Source: Euptelea pleiosperma
Lineage: Eukaryota > Streptophyta > Magnoliopsida > Ranunculales > Eupteleaceae
Length of the DNA stretch: 64,000 bases
Assembly (NCBI GenBank): GCA_035048495.1
Contig: CM068553.1
Span: forward strand, 27,986,978-28,050,977
Direction of reading: 5' to 3'
Made by a program: the position numbers and the translations under genes. The notes beneath the pieces were generated by a model. The model saw only the letters and a list, made by a program, of their open reading frames with translations. It made no database searches and was not told where the DNA came from. Shown piece after piece: positions 10,675 through 23,200 of the stretch (position 1 is the stretch's first letter; every line of letters begins with the position of its first letter).

Positions 10675-11637
10675 TTAGAGGACGAGTGGTTCTCCTACTT
10701 CTGGTTTTGAGAGTATGGGTGGCTCGACTAGGTATTCTTTCAATTTTTCAAAGGCTTCATCGCACTCGTCAGTCCACTGGAATTGCCCGTGTATCCGCAG
10801 TAGCTTGAACAGTGGCCGACACCTATCTGACGATTGTGCAATGAATCGGCTTAGTGCTGCTATCCTCCCGGCTAGTTTCTGGACTTCCTTCCGATTTTGA
10901 GGCGGTTTCATTTCCTTGAGGGCTCTGATCTGTTCAGGGTTGGCCTCTATTCCTCGCTTGGTGATCAAATACCCCAAGAATTTCCCCAATGTGACTTCGA
11001 AGATGCACTTGCAGGGGGTTCAGCTTCATGTTGTATTTCAAAGCTGATCGAGCGTTCGCCCTAGATCAGTCAAATGGCTGTCCCTCTAACGACTTTTGGC
11101 CATCATGTCGTCGATGTAGACTTCCATTGATTCCCCGATCATGTCGTGGAACATTCGGTTGACCAATCTCTGATAGGTGGCTCCTGCGTTCTTGAGTCCG
11201 AATGGCATTACCTTGTAGCAGAACACCCTGCGATCTGTGATGAATGCCGTATTTTCCTGATCGGGCTCAAAGAGATGAATCTGGTTGTAACCTGAGTACC
11301 CGACCATTAAGCACAAGATTTCGTAGCCTGACGTCGCGTCAACCAGTTGATCGATTCGCGGTAGTGGATATGGATCTTTGGGATAGGATTTGTTCAAGTT
11401 TGTGAAGTCTATGCAAACCCATATCTTCCTTGTCTTTTTGGGAACGACGACCACGTTGGCGAGCCATTCGGGGTTTGTGACCTCCCGAATGAAGCCCACT
11501 TTTAGCAGCTTGTCGATCTCGTCCCTTATGGTCGTCTGCTTTCCTACCGACACAACCCTTGGTCGTTGCATGACTAGAGTGTACCTGCGATTCACATTTA
11601 ATTTATGGCAAGAAATATTCAGGTGTATCCCCGGCAT
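10675..11637 (-). pseudogene. Tat reverse transcriptase, broken
   Basis: The right part (11637-11086) contains WLANVVVVPKK, WVCIDFTNLNKSYPKDPYPL, MPFGLKNAGATYQRLVN and the catalytic box YIDDMMAKS. After a break near 11085-10990 the frame resumes with FLGYLITKRGIEANPEQI and the connection region to 10675. The catalytic Asp pair is intact, but the break disables the protein. Confidence 0.9.
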
Positions 11638-11970
11638 GTCTTCTAACGACCAGGCGAATACATCCTGATTGACTATTAGGAGGTCCGTAAGTCTCTACTT
11701 TTCCTGTTCACCTAATGTTGATCCGACATAAGTTATTTTTGGATCTTCGACGGTTCTGATATTGAATTCCATAGTCGGCTCAATAGTTGGCCTTCCTTGA
11801 TCCATGTTACCACTTAGATCAAAGGTCGGGTGTTGTGGTTGCTACATGTTGTCGGCGGGTGGCTTGCTGCTCTGGGGGTCAGTTCCAAGTTCAACCGCCT
11901 TTTTCGGCCTGACAGCCATTGCATAACACTTTTTTGGCGAGGTTTGATCTCCCCGGATCTCTATGGTCCC

Positions 11971-12342
11971 TTATTCAGTGGGAAACCAGATCAGTTGATA
12001 GTAGGTCGATGGGATGGCCTTCATCCCGTGGAGCCATCCTCTCCCCAAGATTGCATTGTATGGCGATGGGGTGTCCACGACCAGAAAATCTATCATCCGC
12101 ACGGCCGGTCCTGCCCTTATTTTCCCCAGGGCATACACCTTCTGTCCATTGAACCCAATCAATGGTGCCTCCATCGATTCTAACGTGACCTCTGGGAAGT
12201 TCATCTTTCTATAGGCATCAACGAATAATATCTCCGCCGAGCTTCCCGGATCGATGAGGATGCGCTTGACGTCAAAACTTCCGATGAAAAGAGTTAACAG
12301 TAGTGCGTCTGAGTGAGGCAGGTCCACCCCATCCAGGTCCAT
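11971..12342 (-). pseudogene. Tat aspartic protease region
   Basis: The frame reads VKRILIDPGSSAEILF, a retroviral-type aspartic protease start where DPGSS replaces the usual D-[T/S]-G-S-S, followed by LIGFNGQ and YNAILGRGWLH (the conserved I-L-G-R). It ends at a stop well before the RT frame, in line with decay. It would process the Gag-Pol polyprotein. Confidence 0.82.
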
Positions 12343-12880
12343 GTTTTAAAAGGTGATTGTGCCCTCAAAGGTTCCCTCGGTGGTCATGGAAAATCTTGGT
12401 CCCTGTCCAACATTCAGAACCTCCCGGAGATGTTCAACCTGTCGTGAGCTGATGCGATCCTGCTTCTTAAGCTCTCGGTGTGACAGACGACTTGATCCCC
12501 CCGTGTATCACGTCGATGATCATTGTCGGCATTGTTGCTTTGTTGGCTCATTCTTTCGGACAGTTATTGGCCCGTTTCGCGACTTCTTCTGCTTGTCGGA
12601 CGTATTGGCCCAAATGTCCTTCACCGATCAAGTCTTCTATCTAATTTTTCAGGGCGTAACATTTGTTCGTCTCATGCCCGTGGTCCATGTGGAAGGCACA
12701 ATATTTGTTCATGTCCCGTGTTGTTGACGTCTTGGGATTTATGAGTCGAGGCCATTGTACCAAGTCCTTGATCAGCTCCAGAGCCTCTTCTGGGGGGATT
12801 GTTAGAGCTGTATAAGTGAGGTTGTCCCACGTCTGAGATTTTTTGCTCGTCCGACCATCAAATTTCCTCTTTTTCTCTTT

Positions 12881-14068
12881 TTATTCTTTCAGGGGAGGCT
12901 TTTCAACCCCTAGAATGATGTCGGCCTTTTTGGTATGACGCAGGGTGTCGTCTTCTAACCTGGTGTACTTCTCGGCCCTTGTAAATAGGGCATTGAGGTC
13001 CGACAGGTGGTTCTTTAAAAGGGAGCGATAGAGCTCGGACTCAATCAGTAGAGCTTTTCTGTAGGCTGTGACGGCGTGTTTATCATCACAATCCTCTACT
13101 GTGATCATGACGTTCTGGAACCGCTTGATAAAGTCCCGTATAGTCTCTTTCTGATCTTTTCTTACGTCGAACTGAATGTCGATGTCCTTGCGATGGAGCA
13201 TGTTACAAGAATACTGAGAGATAACAGTGAGCTCAAACCTGAGAAGTCATGTACTGACCTGGGGGTAATCGGTTTAACCAAATGAGCGCCTCCTTGCTTA
13301 GTGCGGATGGGAACATCCAACACATCAGACGGTCATCAAACTCCCACATGGTCATGGCCTTTCGAAACGGTAGGACATGATTCACAGGGTCCGACACCCC
13401 TGTGAACGTTGGATACTTCGGATAGGAGAAAGACGAGGGTGCTCGGTACTGTTGGATGTTCTTGACGAACGGTGAGTCCCTCGGGATTCGGGTTGCGATT
13501 GCTGCCATAGGGTCCGCAAGTGTTTCCTTTTTGCTGAGGAGACCCGCAGCAAGCCCGGCCAACTGCTCGTGGGTCACCAGGTGCGACACCATTTCGTTTA
13601 CTGGCAGTATCGTTGCCTTCTTGAGTATTCCGGCGGCCGATTCTTCGCCTTGATGGCCCTTAATACTCCGTTCCTACTCGGATTATTCTTTCCTCGGTAG
13701 TTTTGGCCCTGGGGCTGTCTTCAAATTCGATGGCGAATTCCCTATTCGGCTGCCTCGTGGGTGCTTCTATGGGCTTCGAGGTTGGACTCCCCCGACGTGG
13801 TTCCTCGGTTGCTACGACTGTGCCCCTGTGACCTCCCGAGTCCAGTGTGTCTGGATGCCATGTTGATGGAGACCCGATCGTTATCGGTCGGCTGCTTCTC
13901 CAGACGCCTCCTCAGCCTTTTGTTCTCTTCTTGTCGTAATTTCATGACCAATTCTTGATGGTCATTCTGTTCTTCTCGTACCCTTCTCCCCTCTAAGATG
14001 GTATCTCGAAGATTCCTGACAGGGCCGGCCTCCCTGTTGTTCAGCTCTGTTCGTCGTGTATTCACCAT
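12881..14068 (-). pseudogene. Tat gag, broken into three frames
   Basis: The N-terminal piece (14068-13742) is charged and coiled-coil-like (RRVREEQNDHQELVMKLRQE). The middle piece (13592-13233) has YPKYPTFTGVSDPVNHV and ALIWLNRLPPG, and the next (13201-12881) has FIKRFQNVM and LNALFTRAEKYTRLE; these are the blocks of the plant retrotransposon gag family. At least two frame changes separate them. Between 12350 and 12880 only weak traces of the nucleocapsid remain. Confidence 0.85.
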
Positions 14069-14099
14069 TCCGAATCCTCTTATGGTCGTGGATTACTAA

Positions 14100-14118
14100 G
14101 TTCCCACAGACGGCGCTA
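14100..14118 (-). other. Primer-binding-site-like segment of the Tat element
   Basis: Just inside the 5' LTR, the minus strand reads TAGCGCCGTCTGTGGGAAC after a few spacer bases. A GCGCCGTCTGTGGG-type segment is common at this place in Tat elements from family knowledge. I did not assign the tRNA. Confidence 0.55.
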
Positions 14119-14123
14119 GAAGA

Positions 14124-14913
14124 TGTAGGGAAAAAATCCAGAATCTTCACCCGCACGATCCCCGAGGAAACGGACTGGTGGTTGGTAGGCGAACTGTCCG
14201 GTGTGTTCAGTCGTGCTTCCGATGATCCAGAAGGGAATTTGCCGATTGGCATCCCGCCTTGCCCGGATTGGCTACTCTGCGATTGCCAACGTGTCTCCTG
14301 TCGCCGTGGTACCTGCAAATCACGCTTCGATGCTCAAGTCATGATGGATCCAAATACTATAGGTCTTGATCTTAATATATGTCTCTCTCTTTTGCCTGTA
14401 TTTTCGATCCATTCTTCATCAGATCATCTTTCTTTTTATAGGGCTCCCAACAAGCAGCGCGTCGTTGTTGAGGGGCTTGTAACCGTCACTTCTTGATAAC
14501 GGTTTTCTGTTGTGTTTCTTGGTCTGAGGGAAAAGCTTCCCCCAGGTGCTCCGCGAGACGACGTTTCGTCCGTCTAGGCTAAATCAGTGAGTATTTGTCA
14601 CCCGCCCTAGATCTAGCTTGTTAGATTACTTGTGCAAAGGTGTTCCGACAAGCCCCATCTCCTGGTCGGACGGTTTTGTCAGGTGTTCAGACAAGGTCCA
14701 TCCTCTAGTCGGAAGGCTTCGTCAGGTGTTCCGACAAGGTCCATCCTCTAGTCGGACGGCTTTGTCAGGTGTTCCGACAAGGAGGTATGTTTATCGAATT
14801 GTGGGCCGAGGTGGTCCGTAAACCTCAGAGGCCAATATGCTTCTTCTCGGAGAACGTGCCACTTAAGTGACACGTGGCATTGTTTTAGCTGCTCAGAAAA
14901 TAGGGTACCCACA
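14124..14913 (-). repeat. 5' LTR of the Tat element
   Basis: It is 790 bp long and begins TGTAGGGAAAAAATCC in plus-strand reading, where the partner has TGTGGGGG. It ends GGGTACCCACA at 14913, followed by ATTAT. A minus-strand TATAAAAA lies at 14440-14433. It carries only three full 43 bp U3 units against seven in the partner. Confidence 0.92.
14639..14782. repeat. U3 tandem array, 43 bp unit, 3 full copies plus 15 bp
   Basis: 144 bp, which equals three 43 bp units plus 15 bp. The units are the same as in 8064-8379, with the TCCGAC...GTCGGA inverted pair. The copy number differs from the partner LTR of the same element. Confidence 0.9.
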
Positions 14914-14918
14914 ATTAT
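14914..14918. repeat. Target-site duplication ATTAT of the gypsy element (right)
   Basis: Directly follows the LTR end CCCACA; it is identical to 7556-7560. Confidence 0.9.
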
Positions 14919-17157
14919 TATAAAGATTATATACTAAAAATATATTACATATATTTCACTTATTTGAAAACCGATAAGAACCGGAACAGCCTCTTGATAC
15001 CCCTAATGATGACCACATAAAAAGGTTTTTTAGAAAAGGAGTTGTATGTCAAAATGTGTTGATCTATAAAACTTTTATAGATATTTATGGGCAAGAATTG
15101 TTTCAACTTTTCTAGTGGCAATCATACAAGGTTGTACTCTCAAAATGTCTCTAGGGATAAATCACCGAGTCAGGACCTTTTAGACCCGACTTTAAATAGG
15201 GGCCAATTCCAAACCCGACCTTTACAGTATAACCGTGCTATACTAGATCAAAGCCTTGGAATATATCTAAAAGACTCTTATTTTAGAAAGTGTCTTGAAA
15301 TATACCTATTCCATAGAAGAATCTCTAATGAAGGAAATTCCTATTGATGCATAACTCTATTTTGTAATTTTTCTATTGCTACAATCTCTATAAATAAAAC
15401 CTTTTGTAGCCAGCAAAGGAGAGGAGAAAACACATGTATTACAAAAGATTGTATTGAATTGGCTCTCTGAGCAGCCCATGGACATGAAATTCAAGGGACA
15501 ATGATGTAGCGTGAAGCAATAAAAAGATATGACCAACGTCAATATCTTGAGGTTTGGAATCCACCAAATAGAGAATTCTTGAATGAGCTAAATCACGAAA
15601 TCTTATTAATAAAAAATGTCTCTGCCTTTCAACTTACAACATATTTAATGTAAAACACAAAAATAAGCAAAATAAGAAGACAACTAAAAATAACAAAATC
15701 GAACTAAGCATGAAAACTGATAATACTAGAGCCTAGAAACATGTCAAAATTGACGGTGAGTAATTTCGACTTTTAAAATTAAAGTTATTGCTAAAACAAA
15801 ACTTTTCTAAAATAGTAAAATTGTCATTTGGACCCACTAAACGATGAAATTTGGCCAAAAAATAGCACACACATCACTGCAAATAATGAGTATTGAAAAT
15901 CTCATTGTTTCTTTTCAAGAATGTATGGCCTTGCGTGATTCTAACATTGTTGACAATTCCGCTAGTGCCCATTGTGTCCCGTTTGGGCTTTTGACAGTCC
16001 AAAAGCTCCATTAAAGAATCCACTACCTGTTCTACATTAGACGAGATCAAGGTTGACCGAACACAAATGCAAAGCAAATTTAGCTATGTTGATGACAGAT
16101 TTGAAGTCGAGATTATAAAGAATAGGATGGTTAATTTGGCAAGATTTTTGTATTTCAACCCTTGAGGACAAAGGTTTGGTTAAAGAAGAGGAAATGATAG
16201 GACATGACACCGTATAATACTGCATTGTTGTTGTTGTTATTGTTGTAAAGGCACAAAGACAAGCCATTGACATTTTAGTACACAATGCAAAAATAAAAGT
16301 TGCAAGACTCTCTGTTGTGTAAGTCCCGTCTTGGAGACATCACGTTAAAAAGGAAAAAATGGTTATCTAAAATAACACTTTTATATCCAGCAAATTCTAA
16401 AAATTCAATAAATGGATATGTAACTATTGAAATTTGATGACAAAAAAGGGAGATTTAAGGTTAAGGTACACATAATGTGGACCCTAATGATAGTATACAA
16501 CCTCCATACCCTAGTACACATGACATGATACCCAAGAACATTGATGACCCATGATTAGATATCCAACCTAGGTGATCCCCTGAATGGCTATATCAGATTT
16601 AATTTGATCAAATACTCATTTCAATCTGATCATTGCATTTCTTTTGGACAGTGAGGAAAACTATTGCCAAACCTTCCATTAAAGATTCTGTAAGATAGAT
16701 CCTTACAAGCATCTGGTTGGATAAATTTTTGGTTACAGAACCCAAAGACTTTTCCTTGCCCTAAAAAAATTAAAAAGGTTAAAAAAGATGTACGTCCACT
16801 AAAACAAGGGGTTTTTCGTGTCGTTAGATCGGAAACCATAATTTCAACAAATTTGTAAATTCTGAGACTTTTATCCTGCAAAAATAACAATTCTCGTATA
16901 GTGGAAGTATGTTGGATATCGTCCGCACTCAGGTTAAGGATTAGTGCACTAAGGAACATACAATATCAAAAAATTGCTAGAAAATAATGGAGAGGTGAGA
17001 ATGGTGATTCGAGTCACTTTAAAACATGATATTTTTAGAGAGAGAATTTAAGAGAACTACTCTTCAAATTAAAGACAAAATTGATAACAAGTTACCAAAC
17101 TAAAACTTCTTCATTAAAAATAACAAATCAAATTACGATACTATTGAGTTTGCATTA
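14919..17157. other. Unassigned AT-rich intergenic sequence
   Basis: There are only short ORFs on both strands and none carries a known motif. A short phrase AAACCGATAAGAACC near 14968-14982 resembles AAACCGATAGGAACC near 5956-5970, so parts may be older repeats that once bordered the LINE fragment. I see no host gene and no RNA gene. Confidence 0.3.
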
Positions 17158-17290
17158 TTGCTGACATAACAAAGAGAAAGCAAGTAAGAGAAAGCAGAGA
17201 ATTTAGAGAGAGAAAGCTAAATCTAGAGAGAGAAAAGAGATAGAGCTAAGAAATTAGAGAGTGAAGTATTGAGGAAGAGAGAGAAACACT
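17158..17290. repeat. GA-rich low-complexity stretch
   Basis: Runs of GAGAGA-type sequence, imperfect and interspersed with AAAG and CTAAAT. Confidence 0.7.
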
Positions 17291-18130
17291 TATCATTGCA
17301 ACTTACTGGACTCGACCGGAATGGGATCGGCCAAGTGTTGGCGCACGGATGAGTGATGGCCACGTGAGCGAAGTTGGGTTAGCCATGTGAGATGGTTGTT
17401 GGCCATGGTGGGCTTTGGAGTTCAGCCATGAGTAAAGAGCATCTCCTTGGTGCTGGTCAAGATAGACCAAGTGAGGTGGCTAGACGTCCAAGGAAAACGT
17501 TGGACAAGTGGGGAGCATGGAGAAGACCTACAGCAAAGGGGAAATGCCTATGGTTTCCTTGGTGTTGTTGATGTGCAACACCAACAACTTTGAGCAGATG
17601 AATGGAAGCTCGTGTCTGGCCAACCCATGGAAGCGGTGGTTGCCTGGAAGGAGTTTAGCAAGAAGAGCAAGGGTTTAGCATGGAGGTGGTGCTAACAGCC
17701 ATGTGGATGAGCAAGGTAGACTGAAGTGGTTGAGGCGCTAATCCAAGGCAGCAAGGAGGTGCAGGCCGCGGCTAGTGATGGCAGAAGCTTGAGAAGTGCA
17801 CCACGTGGTGGTGCTGCGGGCTATGGAGGAGCAAATATGGCCGGAGTTGCAGACTTGGAAGAGAGGGGGTTGCACAACAAGCGAGAGACCTGTTGTGGTG
17901 GTTGATGATGGAGAATGTGATGGAGGTGGAGATGGTACTGGACTGCTGCACGTGGTGGGGCAGGAGGTGTGTGAAAGGAAGCTAACGGCCTACAAGGTGT
18001 GGTAGTAGGTGGAAGGAACGTGAATGACAGCAAGGTGGTGGTGTGCCGTGGAGGATTTACCCAGCTTGCTAGTTGTTGGCTTTAATGTAGGAGGAGCCTG
18101 AAGAGTGAGAGGGGAAGACGAAGCTGTTGC
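17291..18130. other. GC-rich, non-coding-looking island
   Basis: Base composition changes sharply from AT-rich flanks to G-rich sequence full of GGTGG, TTGG and CCATG phrases. The longest ORFs (about 70 codons on each strand) show no known motif and a biased Val/Gly or Pro/His content. It may be the internal part of a non-autonomous retrotransposon or a tandem-repeat remnant. I cannot name it. Confidence 0.3.
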
Positions 18131-19329
18131 TGTTTGCAGTGGAGAGGTCCCCAACTAGTTCTACTTGGATAGTAACAAGCAGGACGTCGCAGAGCCTATG
18201 CGTACTCCCAGTTAAATCAAATCATTCAGGCCGTAGAGCCTATGCGCATTCCTGTCTAATACCCAACCCAAATGAGGATACATCATTATGATGATGAACA
18301 ATATAATCATTTAGCAAAATAATCAAAAGCATAAGCTACGAAGATCTAAACTCATAAAATCATATAACAAGAATTTAAACTAAATGAATCACAAATTAAA
18401 AGAGAATATCTATACTTATCTAGTTCTAGAACTTAGAACTAAAACCTCTACCACCAAGAACAAGAAGAATTCTAGAGAGTTTAAAGAGCTCAAGAGAATT
18501 GGTTAATTGATATGAGGGCGAAGGGTCCTATTTATAATAATTCATGGGGAAAAACTTCTAAATATGAGCTTTAATGGTTTTAACAAGTATATTTAACACT
18601 TTCTATTTTATTTTAAAAAGATTCTTTCAAAAAAAAAATTTTAATTGATTTTTGTCACTTTAAAATGGGTTTAAAACCTATTAAAAAGCTTATTTAAGAT
18701 GGGTATGAACTAAAATTGGGCTTAAGGCCTATGGGTATCAAGTATGCTTTAAATAAAATTATTTTTTGGCCTAAAAGATCTATAAATTGGCTCGAAAGGC
18801 TTGCCCCAATAAATAAACTCAATCAACATGCAAACAAGCAATAATAACAAAAGTTACCAACGATTACTTATTAAATTTATAAAAGATCATAAAAATTATT
18901 TAAAATATTTTTAATTTAAAGTTCTTTTAAAATTAATTTTTTTTTGTAAAATATCAAAATGTGATAAGAATCTCAAATGCCCCAATGGTGACAACGTGTT
19001 GATTAAAAATACCTAAGTGACATTCGTCATTTAAAAATATTATTATTATTAAAATAATTCTTTATTTAAAATTATAATCTTAGTTAATTAAGTTGGTTAT
19101 CCAGTATAATGTCCCTACATTACTACAGTACAGGTACACATGTATGAAAATTGGTTCTAGTGTCATAATGAAATTTCATACGTGTCATGATATAATATTT
19201 TGACTAAGTTCTTGAATTTATTTCTACATGACATGATAGAATGTTCCAATAAATAATAAAGTTAAAAAAAAATAAGGATGCCAATTTTTACCATTTTATA
19301 ATTAATTTATACTAATACCCCTGAATAAA
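18131..19329. other. AT-rich unassigned sequence with a short direct repeat and a minus-strand promoter-like patch
   Basis: The phrase AGAGCCTATGCG occurs twice, near 18195 and 18235, about 42 bp apart. Around 18500-18545 the minus strand has a TATAAATA-type motif after AATTATTA, which could be an LTR promoter, but no LTR partner was found. The remainder is AT-rich. No gene is supported. Confidence 0.3.
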
Positions 19330-20760
19330 AGTTCAAGGTATTACAGCTCGATTGTTTACACCACGAGAGAGCCTCCTTGAAGGAAGTGGGCCTACCCTTC
19401 AATTTGAAAGAGGTCCTTACCCAATCCAAAAGGATTTTAGAAGTTGAGCAGCCCAGATCAAGTGGTCAAGAGTCTCCTCCTTGTTGCAAAGACAACATCT
19501 AGAGGCCATATGAAACCCTTTCCTTTTGAGAACTTGGTCTGTAGTTGCACACCCTTGAAGAAGTTTCTAACTATTCGTTGAAAGTCTTTGGTGGTTAGAA
19601 GCCCTCCACACCCAAGTCTCCCACCACACCTTGTTGTTTTTGTTTCTAATAACTTCCAACCCAGATGCCACCAAGTAGATTCCTTTGATGTCTGGATTCC
19701 TAACTCTTTGGTCACGGAGGTGCATGTTCGGTTGTTTCAGCTGGGAGATACTGGCCAGATTCATTACTTCCTTGACAGTTGGAGGAATTTACCAACTGTC
19801 ATTGCTAAGGATTGAGGATAACTTTAACGTGCAGCACTTCAAGTCCCTATGGTTGATCTCCAAGATTTCCTGTAATGCTACTTTGCCACTCCAGTTGTCT
19901 CTCCAAATATCAATCTTTTCTCCATTCCCTATGAACCAGTCTAGATGAGGTTCCATATTCTTTAAAGCCCATCTAATCCCTGATCAGAAGGAGGAGTTTT
20001 TGTGGTAGCTAACAAGATCGCCTGATTTGTTAGTGAACTTATCTTTCAAGAATCGGGCAAGCTCATATGTCTCGTTTAGGAACCTCCATCCTGCTTCATG
20101 AGCAGAGCTTGATTGATCTCCTTGAATCTTCTCAAACCCAGACCTCCTTCCTTAGTAGGCTTACAGTAGGAGTCCCACTTGACTGTCACCATTTTCCTCT
20201 GAGAGGGGTCCCCTGTCCATATGAAGTTTCTAATGATTCTTTCACAATTAACAGAAGCTGGCCATTTGTAGATAGACATGTTGAAAATGGGTATGTTGTT
20301 GAGGGTAGCTCTAGCCAACACTACCCTTCCTTGGAATGATAGCTGCTTGCCCGGCCAGCTTGTCGTCCTCCTCCTAATTTTCTCCATCAAAATCTAGAAG
20401 GTAGGTTTAGTAGCTCAGCCTTGAACTAAGGCACACCAAGATATCGTTCAGGGAAGTTGGCTGACTTTATGCTAAGAGATCCTCAATAAAGTAGATACAA
20501 GAAGGCCCAATGTGACCCATGAAGAGTTTGCTTTTGGAAAGATTGATTTTCTGCCTGGCAACTGCCTAATAGCGACAAAGGAACTCAGCCAACTTTTTAA
20601 GGCCTATGTGGTCTCCATTGGAGAAGATGAAGATGTCATCTACAAATAACAAGTGTGAAGGAGCAAACGGGTTAGGAAGCATAGGTTTAGTGATCCTTCG
20701 ATCCCTGAGAAAATTGATACATCTGCTAAGCGTATCTTCAATCAAAGTGATATTCGTTCA
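19330..20760 (-). mobile_element. LINE fragment (3' half), copy A
   Basis: Minus-strand pieces run from a reverse transcriptase box read as LLFVDDIFIF (near 20660), through RYLGVP, then WPGKQLSFQGRVVLARATL and GGLGLRRFKEINQALL (20390-20076), to a zf-RVT part with CCLCNKEETLDHLIW (near 19470-19520). Several stops and frame changes break it. It differs in sequence from the adjacent copy B, so it is a separate insertion. Confidence 0.78.
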
Positions 20761-21050
20761 AAAGTGTTTATTTTAAGCAATTATCTTTTTAGCGTTGTCA
20801 CATTCTCCAACGTAAACTTCTCTTTTCGTTGACTTTTCCACGTTAGAGTTTCTACCAATGCGTAGAACGCACTTTTTAGACGAAAATTAACTATTTGCAT
20901 GAATTAAACGTAATTTTGGAAATCTAGATATAAAGCCGTTCTAATTAAGACTCATTATGTTTTTTTTTATTGTAGGAAACTAGATCGGGTGATTTTCGAG
21001 ACTTGCGGACCCACAACAAACCTCTAAAGCCTATGATCAAAACTTAGAAA
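20761..21050. other. Spacer between two LINE fragments
   Basis: AT-rich; no ORF or motif was recognised. It may contain the decayed 3' UTR of the copy B LINE. Confidence 0.3.
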
Positions 21051-22410
21051 GTTAGCAAGCTAAGGAGTTATGGTTAGAGCCGCCATTCCACCAGAATTGA
21101 TGAAGACTGGAGTCCATTTTGGTGTAGAGATTTTTTGGGAACAAGAAAGAGGACATGAGATACACCGGAACCGCTAAAGCTGCACTTTGAAGGAGGGTAG
21201 GCTTGCCGGCTAGTGATAAGGTCCGACTCTTCCATCTTGAAATAAGTTGCTGAATCCGCTTCAAAGAATGTTTAAAGGCCATTGTCTTTGACCGACCAAT
21301 AAACAAAGGCGTACCTCAGGTAATTCTCCTTGATAGACATATTTTTGATACCCAAGATAAAATATAAGGCTATTTTCTATCGGCGATGAATGTTGGAGCT
21401 GAACATCAAACTAGACTTTTCAAAGTTGATTTCTTGGCCCTAATGAGTACAAAAATCTGTCATGGGATCCTTAATAATCCTGGCTTCAATCAAATTGGCC
21501 CTACAAATTAAAATAAAATAGTCATCTGCGAAAAGTAGATGAGTGATCGGAGGGTTATTTTTTACAATCCGGATGCCATGCAGATGGTTTAAGTGTTTTT
21601 CTTTCTCAAAACTCCGAGATAATACCTCCGTACAAAGAATAAAGAGGAATGGTGATAAGGGATCACCTTGACGCAATCCTTGAGTGGAGTGGAAAAAGCC
21701 GAAAGGTTAGCCGTTGAGAAGAACGAATAAAGATGGAGAGGCTATACACTTCCAAATCCATTGAACCCAAATTTCACTAAACCCCATGGCTTGCATAGTA
21801 TGCCGAATAAAATACCATTCGAGGCGATCATAGGCTTTTGCCAAATCAATCTTAATAGCCATGAGGCCTTGTTTGCTTTTCTTTTTTTAATGTTGTGCAG
21901 AATTTCCTGGGCTAGGATTGTATTATTCGAGATGAGACGATCCGAGACAAAGGCAGCTTCATGAGGGGAAATAAGGTGTCCAATAGTCTGTCTTAGCCGA
22001 CCAGAAAGAATTTTGGAAATAATCTTATAAACCACATTGCAAAGATTGATACGGAAGTGAGAGATGGAGTCCGGAGCTTTAAGTTTGTGGATAAGAGCTA
22101 CGTTCGTATGGTTGATGGCTTCCAAAGATGTATTATTGTGGAAGAAATCGGTTATCATTCTGAAAACGTCAGATTTTACCTCTTCCCAGAAATGTTGGTA
22201 AAAAAAAACCGATAAATCCATTGGGTCCAGGCGTCTTATGTGCCTCAATACTAAAGATAGCTTCCTTAATTTCATCATGAGAAGACATAGCTGTGAGGAA
22301 GGAGTTATCTTCATCCGTAACCTTACGGGGCAATAATTCAGACAAGAAAGTCTCATTGGATTAGTTGAAGCATAAACGGATGAGTTGACTTGTGTGCAAA
22401 CTTAGATACA
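21051..22410 (-). mobile_element. LINE fragment (reverse transcriptase), copy B
   Basis: The minus strand reads a finger/palm RT segment (22356-21742) with VALIHKLKAPDSISHFR, KIISKILSGRLRQTIG and ISPHEAAFVSDRLI, then RQGDPLSPFLFILC and LLFADDYFI (21676-21440) with an intact FADD box, then ISRWKSRTLSLAGK (21306-21052). Frames change between the pieces. It is L1-type and lacks recognisable endonuclease and zf-RVT parts. Confidence 0.82.
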
Positions 22411-23200
22411 TGTTCTCCATCATATTCATATTATATTAAACAGCACCTCGTGCCTCTGACTTTGATGTTCGATTTGATCCATATTCTCCTGGGTTGAGTT
22501 ATGGATCCCAGGTTTGGCTCGTGACATTCTAAGAGCAAAAGACAATTTTCTTTTGAGCTTTGCATTGAGAGTGGTAATGGAGAAGTTGTTTTGGTTTTCT
22601 AGGTATCTCTTTGTAGAGAAGGCAGAGGTTGACTTCGGGAAGTTGAAAAGATTAAGCAAAAACAAGGGGATGGGACGGAGAGTAATAATGAATGTAAAGA
22701 GGGCAATGTGGCCAAAACAGTGGAAGGGGCGAGAAGGTTACAAAGTGGTTTAAAACAAAGGAGGAGGAGGGAAAAGGGCTTAGGATCAAACTAGATAGAA
22801 AAGACCAGAGCAGAAACAAGGAGCAACTCTTTGTAGTATGTACACCATGTAAAATGTGTATATAGTCCTTCCACTTGGTTGATGCTAAGCGGAGTATGAA
22901 TTGGAAAAACTAATGTGTTAAATGTTAATGTCAATTATGGATTATACTCAAATATTAGATGTTCGTTGTTCGTCCTTAAGCACATTCGACAAGTGTCTCA
23001 TGTATAGTACCGCCAAAAAATGGGCCCACTTAAGAGAAAGTTGATAATGTAAGTATGGAACCATATTAATTTTTGATATTGTAGACTTTACTTGGTCGTA
23101 TCTTTGATTTGGGATATGTTTTAAATTCAACTTAGATGTGGATTAGGGTTGGATAATGTTTGGTTTTGGAACAACCCTTTTTTTTTTGGGTCTGGCCTTT
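22411..23200. other. Intergenic sequence upstream of COG6
   Basis: Overlapping ORFs on both strands at 22426-22753 carry no known motif. The remainder is AT-rich. This is the distal promoter side of COG6; I see no further gene in it. Confidence 0.3.

Larger units (their letters stand above)
7561..14913 (-). mobile_element. Complete but decayed Ty3/gypsy retrotransposon, Tat lineage
   Basis: The element has two LTRs starting TG and ending CA, a 5 bp target duplication and minus-strand domains in the order gag, protease, reverse transcriptase, RNase H, second (archaeal-type) RNase H, integrase. The double RNase H is the hallmark of plant Tat elements (Ogre/Retand relatives), which is established family knowledge. 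All domains are broken by stops or frameshifts. Transcription would run right to left. It abuts the truncated end of the LINE fragment at 6010-7555. The two LTRs differ in length mainly because of a 43 bp tandem array. Confidence 0.92.

Noticed and set aside
17796..18033. Overlapping 70-codon ORFs on both strands in the GC-rich island
   Set aside because: No motif and biased composition; both follow from G-rich sequence lacking stops.
22426..22753. Opposed 79-codon ORFs upstream of COG6 as a small gene
   Set aside because: No known motif, overlapping on both strands, next to LINE remnants; not enough support.
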